A DNA stretch of 9,452 nt. It comes from Legionellaceae bacterium. GTDB lineage: Bacteria; Pseudomonadota; Gammaproteobacteria; Legionellales; Legionellaceae. Numbering within the stretch: position 1 is the stretch's first letter; each line of letters begins with the position of its first letter. Location of the stretch: positions 1 to 9,452 of the forward strand of contig JAHFRX010000057.1 in the NCBI GenBank assembly GCA_023266075.1, in the 5' to 3' direction. The notes beneath the pieces are model-generated. The model searched no databases. It was not told the DNA's origin and was given only the letters and a program-made list of their open reading frames with translations. Made by a program: the position numbers and the translations under genes. Of this stretch, positions 7,480-9,452 are shown piece after piece.

Positions 7480-7737
7480 ATGAAATCTGTCAATATCGCT
7501 AAATTTAAATCAGAATTAGGCAAATATCTCGGCTATATCCGACACGGTGAAGAGGTCATCGTTTTTGATCGATCGACACCTCTTGCCAGGGTTATTCCAT
7601 TTCAGCCTAAAGCATCGAAGCTTTTATTTGAAAATCCTGTTAATGATCCGAAAAATCTTATCAACATGCACTATGAGCCTATAAAAAACATTCAGGTAGA
7701 CAGTTTGAAATTTCTTCTCGAAGAGCGTGATAGATGA
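7480..7737 (+). CDS. Phd/YefM-family antitoxin
   Basis: An 85-residue protein beginning MKSVNIAKFKSELGKYL, the N-terminal DNA-binding fold of Phd/YefM antitoxins, then GEEVIVFDRSTPLARVIPF, the family's second conserved strand region. The C-terminal tail, about residues 50-85 and ending SLKFLLEERDR, would wrap the toxin. It should neutralise the PIN ribonuclease encoded next and repress the operon. Start choice: the frame opens with a TTG at 7456 and has an ATG at 7465, but those would leave almost no leader after the -10 box at 7443-7448. The ATG at 7480 matches the usual family start. The ribosome site is weak (GAGT about 9 bases upstream). It overlaps the toxin gene by the 4-base ATGA, giving coupled translation. 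Confidence 0.87.
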   Translation: MKSVNIAKFKSELGKYLGYIRHGEEVIVFDRSTPLARVIPFQPKASKLLFENPVNDPKNLINMHYEPIKNIQVDSLKFLLEERDR

Positions 7738-8165
7738 AAGCTTATATCGATTCATCTGTTATTTTGCGTATCATTTTAGGCGAAGAAAACGCAATAAAAT
7801 TACCTGATGATTTGGATGAGTTTGTTACAAATGAAATTTTAAAAATAGAATGCTTCCGAACATTTGATCGGATGCAACGCGTGCTTTCAATCGCAGAGGA
7901 TGAAATTTCTGCTAGATATGCTGCATTACATCGCGCTATACGTTCATTACGTATTATCAAATTGACGGATGCTGTTTCACAAAAAGCATGTGAATCGTTT
8001 CCAATAATATTAAAAACACTGGATGCAATTCACCTTGCGAGTGCCATTTTATGGCAGCAGCAAGAAGAAGTAGATATTTTATTTCTAACACATGATGAGC
8101 AGCTTGCGAAAGGTGCATTAGCTATGGGTTTTAAAGTATTAGGTACAATCGGATGCTTAGATTAA
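7734..8165 (+). CDS. PIN-domain toxin, VapC-like ribonuclease
   Basis: A 143-residue single PIN domain. The expected metal-binding acids are visible: D6 in YIDSSV, E39 in LKIEC, D97 in TLDAIHLASA and D121 in THDEQLA. The TLDAIHLASA block and the LTHDEQLAKGA block are typical of VapC toxins, which cut RNA (tRNA or rRNA in studied cases) using Mg2+. Length fits the family (about 130-145). The ATG sits inside the antitoxin stop (ATGA overlap), with an AAGAG ribosome site at 7721-7725 within the antitoxin gene. All active-site positions are kept, so it appears intact. Pairing of a PIN toxin with a Phd-type antitoxin is a common arrangement. The RNA target is unknown. It converges on folD with a 31-bp gap and no recognisable terminator. 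Confidence 0.9.
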   Translation: MKAYIDSSVILRIILGEENAIKLPDDLDEFVTNEILKIECFRTFDRMQRVLSIAEDEISARYAALHRAIRSLRIIKLTDAVSQKACESFPIILKTLDAIHLASAILWQQQEEVDILFLTHDEQLAKGALAMGFKVLGTIGCLD

Positions 8166-8196
8166 TATGCCTCTCGTATAGGTCTAACAAACGATG

Positions 8197-9063
8197 CTAG
8201 ATCGCGGGCGGTTGAATGTTCAGATGATCAAAATAAGCATGTGCCGTATTGTGTAATAACATACAGATGGTCATGGGTCCAATACCAAAAGGTACCGGTG
8301 TTATCCACGCAACAATGTTTTTTGCGGCGTTGAAATCAACATCACCACGGAGTGTGCCGTCTTTGAGCCGATGTATACCAACATCCACGACGATTTGGTG
8401 AGGTTTAAGCCATGCGACATCGACAACATCCTGTTCTCCTGCTGCGACGACAATCAGATCGGCATGTTCAATGTGTTCTTTCAAATCTTTTGTCGCACGA
8501 TGACAAATGGTTGGTGTCGCTCTAGCATACAGTAGCTCAAGCGCCATTGGACGGCCTACAATCGTTGATGCACCAATAATCACTGCATTTTTTTGAGCAA
8601 GTGAGATGTTGTAATATTGAAGTAAGGTCATAATACCATAAGGTGTACAGGGTCTTAGCGTTGGGTGTCCTTGTGCGAGCCTGCCAAAATTATAAGGGTG
8701 GAAACCATCCACATCTTTATTGGGGTGAATATGCTCAATAACGCGTTGCTTTTCAATATGGGCCGGTAAAGGGAGTTGTATTAAAATGCCATCGATGATG
8801 TCAGATTGATTGAGTGTATCGATTAACTGTAAGAGTTCTTTTTCTGTCGTTTGCGAGGAAAGGTGGTATGCTTCGGAGTAAAATTGCATTGTTTCGCATG
8901 CTTTACGTTTATGATTGACATAAATGGTTGATGCAGGATCATCACCCACTAAGACAACGGCCAGCCCCGGCATGCGCGTTTCTTGTGTGTGCTGCAAGCG
9001 TTGTAATAGCGCTTGTTTGAGGTGTGAGGCAACGAATTTTCCGTCAAGGAGACATGCTGTCAT
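8197..9063 (-). CDS. folD: bifunctional methylenetetrahydrofolate dehydrogenase / methenyltetrahydrofolate cyclohydrolase
   Basis: A 288-residue cytoplasmic enzyme, the usual FolD length, that interconverts 5,10-methylene-, 5,10-methenyl- and 10-formyl-tetrahydrofolate with NADP, feeding one-carbon units to purine and formyl-methionine synthesis. Catalytic residues are present: Y48 and K52 in YVNHK, Q96 in QLPLP and D119 in KDVDGFHPYN. The Rossmann motif GASTIVGRP is at 164-172. One oddity is that the nearly invariant TPVPGGVGPMT reads TPVPFGIGPMT, with F259 replacing the first glycine. The ATG at 9063 matches the family start (MTACLLDGK), although no good Shine-Dalgarno sequence precedes it; an in-frame stop lies about 24 bases upstream. 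It is divergent from rlmJ. Confidence 0.97.
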   Translation of the reverse strand: MTACLLDGKFVASHLKQALLQRLQHTQETRMPGLAVVLVGDDPASTIYVNHKRKACETMQFYSEAYHLSSQTTEKELLQLIDTLNQSDIIDGILIQLPLPAHIEKQRVIEHIHPNKDVDGFHPYNFGRLAQGHPTLRPCTPYGIMTLLQYYNISLAQKNAVIIGASTIVGRPMALELLYARATPTICHRATKDLKEHIEHADLIVVAAGEQDVVDVAWLKPHQIVVDVGIHRLKDGTLRGDVDFNAAKNIVAWITPVPFGIGPMTICMLLHNTAHAYFDHLNIQPPAI

Positions 9064-9106
9064 AGATAAGGGCGTGTGAGTGGTTCATCCGTCATGAGTA
9101 TGCAGA

Positions 9107-9135
9107 AATGTATGCCAAAAATGGTATGATGTAAA
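9107..9135 (-). promoter_or_regulatory. candidate folD promoter
   Basis: On the minus strand, TTTACA (9135-9130) is followed after 17 bp by TACATT (9112-9107). These match the -35 consensus in 5 of 6 positions and the -10 in 4 of 6. The start site would fall near 9100, about 37 bases before the folD ATG. It overlaps the rlmJ -10 region. This is a prediction from two boxes only. Confidence 0.4.
9122..9130 (+). promoter_or_regulatory. candidate extended -10 promoter of rlmJ
   Basis: TGGTATGAT at 9122-9130 is a TG-n extended -10 element with TATGAT (5 of 6 to consensus), 34 bases before the rlmJ start. No convincing -35 box lies 16-18 bp upstream, which is acceptable for an extended -10 promoter. 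Confidence 0.45.
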
Positions 9136-9164
9136 GAAAATGTTGCATGAGTGAGGTGTTAAGA

Positions 9165-9452
9165 ATGCTAAGTTATCAACACGGTTTTCATGCAGGTGGT
9201 TTTGCCGATGTTTTAAAACACGCTGTATTAGCGCTGTTGTTAGACTATATGACGCAAAAAGACAAAGCGCTGTTTTATTTAGAAACACATGCAGGACGTG
9301 GGTTATATGACTTGCATAGTGCCGTATCGAGAAAAACAGCAGAATATCAGGCGGGTATTGGCGCGCTTTGGCTACATCGTGAGCGTTTGCCTAAAGTGTT
9401 TTCGCCTTATTTGAGTGTGTGCGATCATTTTAATTTGGATGGTGAACTTCGT
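9165..9452 (+). CDS. rlmJ: 23S rRNA (adenine(2030)-N(6))-methyltransferase RlmJ, N-terminal part
   Basis: The first 96 residues are visible; the gene runs off the window end (E. coli RlmJ is about 280 residues). It methylates N6 of A2030 in 23S rRNA using SAM. MLSYQHGFHAGGFADVLKH matches the signature RlmJ N-terminus. FYLETHAGRGLY carries the SAM-binding motif (about residues 37-48, E. coli LDTHAGAGRY), and the RKTAEYQAGIGALW stretch follows as in the family. The ATG is well placed, with a GAGGT ribosome site at 9153-9157, 7 bases upstream. It is transcribed away from folD from a shared 101-bp intergenic region. Confidence 0.95.
   Translation, partial: MLSYQHGFHAGGFADVLKHAVLALLLDYMTQKDKALFYLETHAGRGLYDLHSAVSRKTAEYQAGIGALWLHRERLPKVFSPYLSVCDHFNLDGELR

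Noticed and set aside
7742..7960. Minus-strand open frame opposite the PIN toxin
   Set aside because: Antisense shadow of a gene with all its active-site residues; no recognisable product.
8157..8187. TTAGA...TCTAA inverted repeat between vapC and folD, as a bidirectional terminator
   Set aside because: The arms are only 5 bp with a large unbalanced interior, and neither side has a T-tract.
9085..9288. Minus-strand open frame across the folD-rlmJ gap and the start of rlmJ
   Set aside because: It overlaps the well-supported rlmJ start antisense and has no recognisable features.

Overview
The window looks like an AT-rich gammaproteobacterial chromosome segment. The flanking housekeeping genes are of the gammaproteobacterial type: a FolD close to the E. 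coli enzyme, and an RlmJ, a 23S rRNA methyltransferase typical of that class. The low GC and the insertion element would suit a host-associated or intracellular lineage, but genus cannot be read from the sequence.

Layout: (1) Bases 1-117 are the end of an IS21-family-like insertion sequence, with 22-23 bp spaced TCGGAAT/TGATCA repeats; its body lies to the left of the window. (2) Bases 118-582 are the C-terminal half of an isopenicillin-N-synthase-type Fe(II)/2-oxoglutarate oxygenase, cut off by that element. (3) Bases 592-7359 hold one intact 2255-residue two-module non-ribosomal peptide synthetase (NRPS) with the order A-T-C-A(methyltransferase inserted)-T-TE. The pocket residues read DVWHFSLIDK (serine) and DLTKIGEVGK (asparagine). 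(4) Bases 7420-8165 hold a type II toxin-antitoxin operon: a Phd-family antitoxin and a PIN-domain VapC-like toxin, behind a strong promoter overlapped by a 12-bp direct repeat. (5) folD runs leftward from 9063 to 8197. (6) The start of rlmJ runs rightward from 9165 off the window end, divergent from folD.

Working together: the oxygenase fragment ends 9 bp before the NRPS start, so the two were probably one operon making a small, tailored Ser-(N-methyl)Asn dipeptide released by the terminal thioesterase. The IS21-like element has removed the front of the oxygenase and whatever promoter lay before it, while the NRPS frame remains fully open. The pathway is therefore probably crippled or altered but recently so. 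No phosphopantetheinyl transferase, MbtH protein, transporter or regulator for the pathway lies in the window. No stretch longer than about 300 bases lacks a gene or mobile-element feature.

The strongest candidate for something undescribed is the compact stand-alone Ser/N-Me-Asn synthetase with its linked oxygenase. I do not recognise a known product for it.
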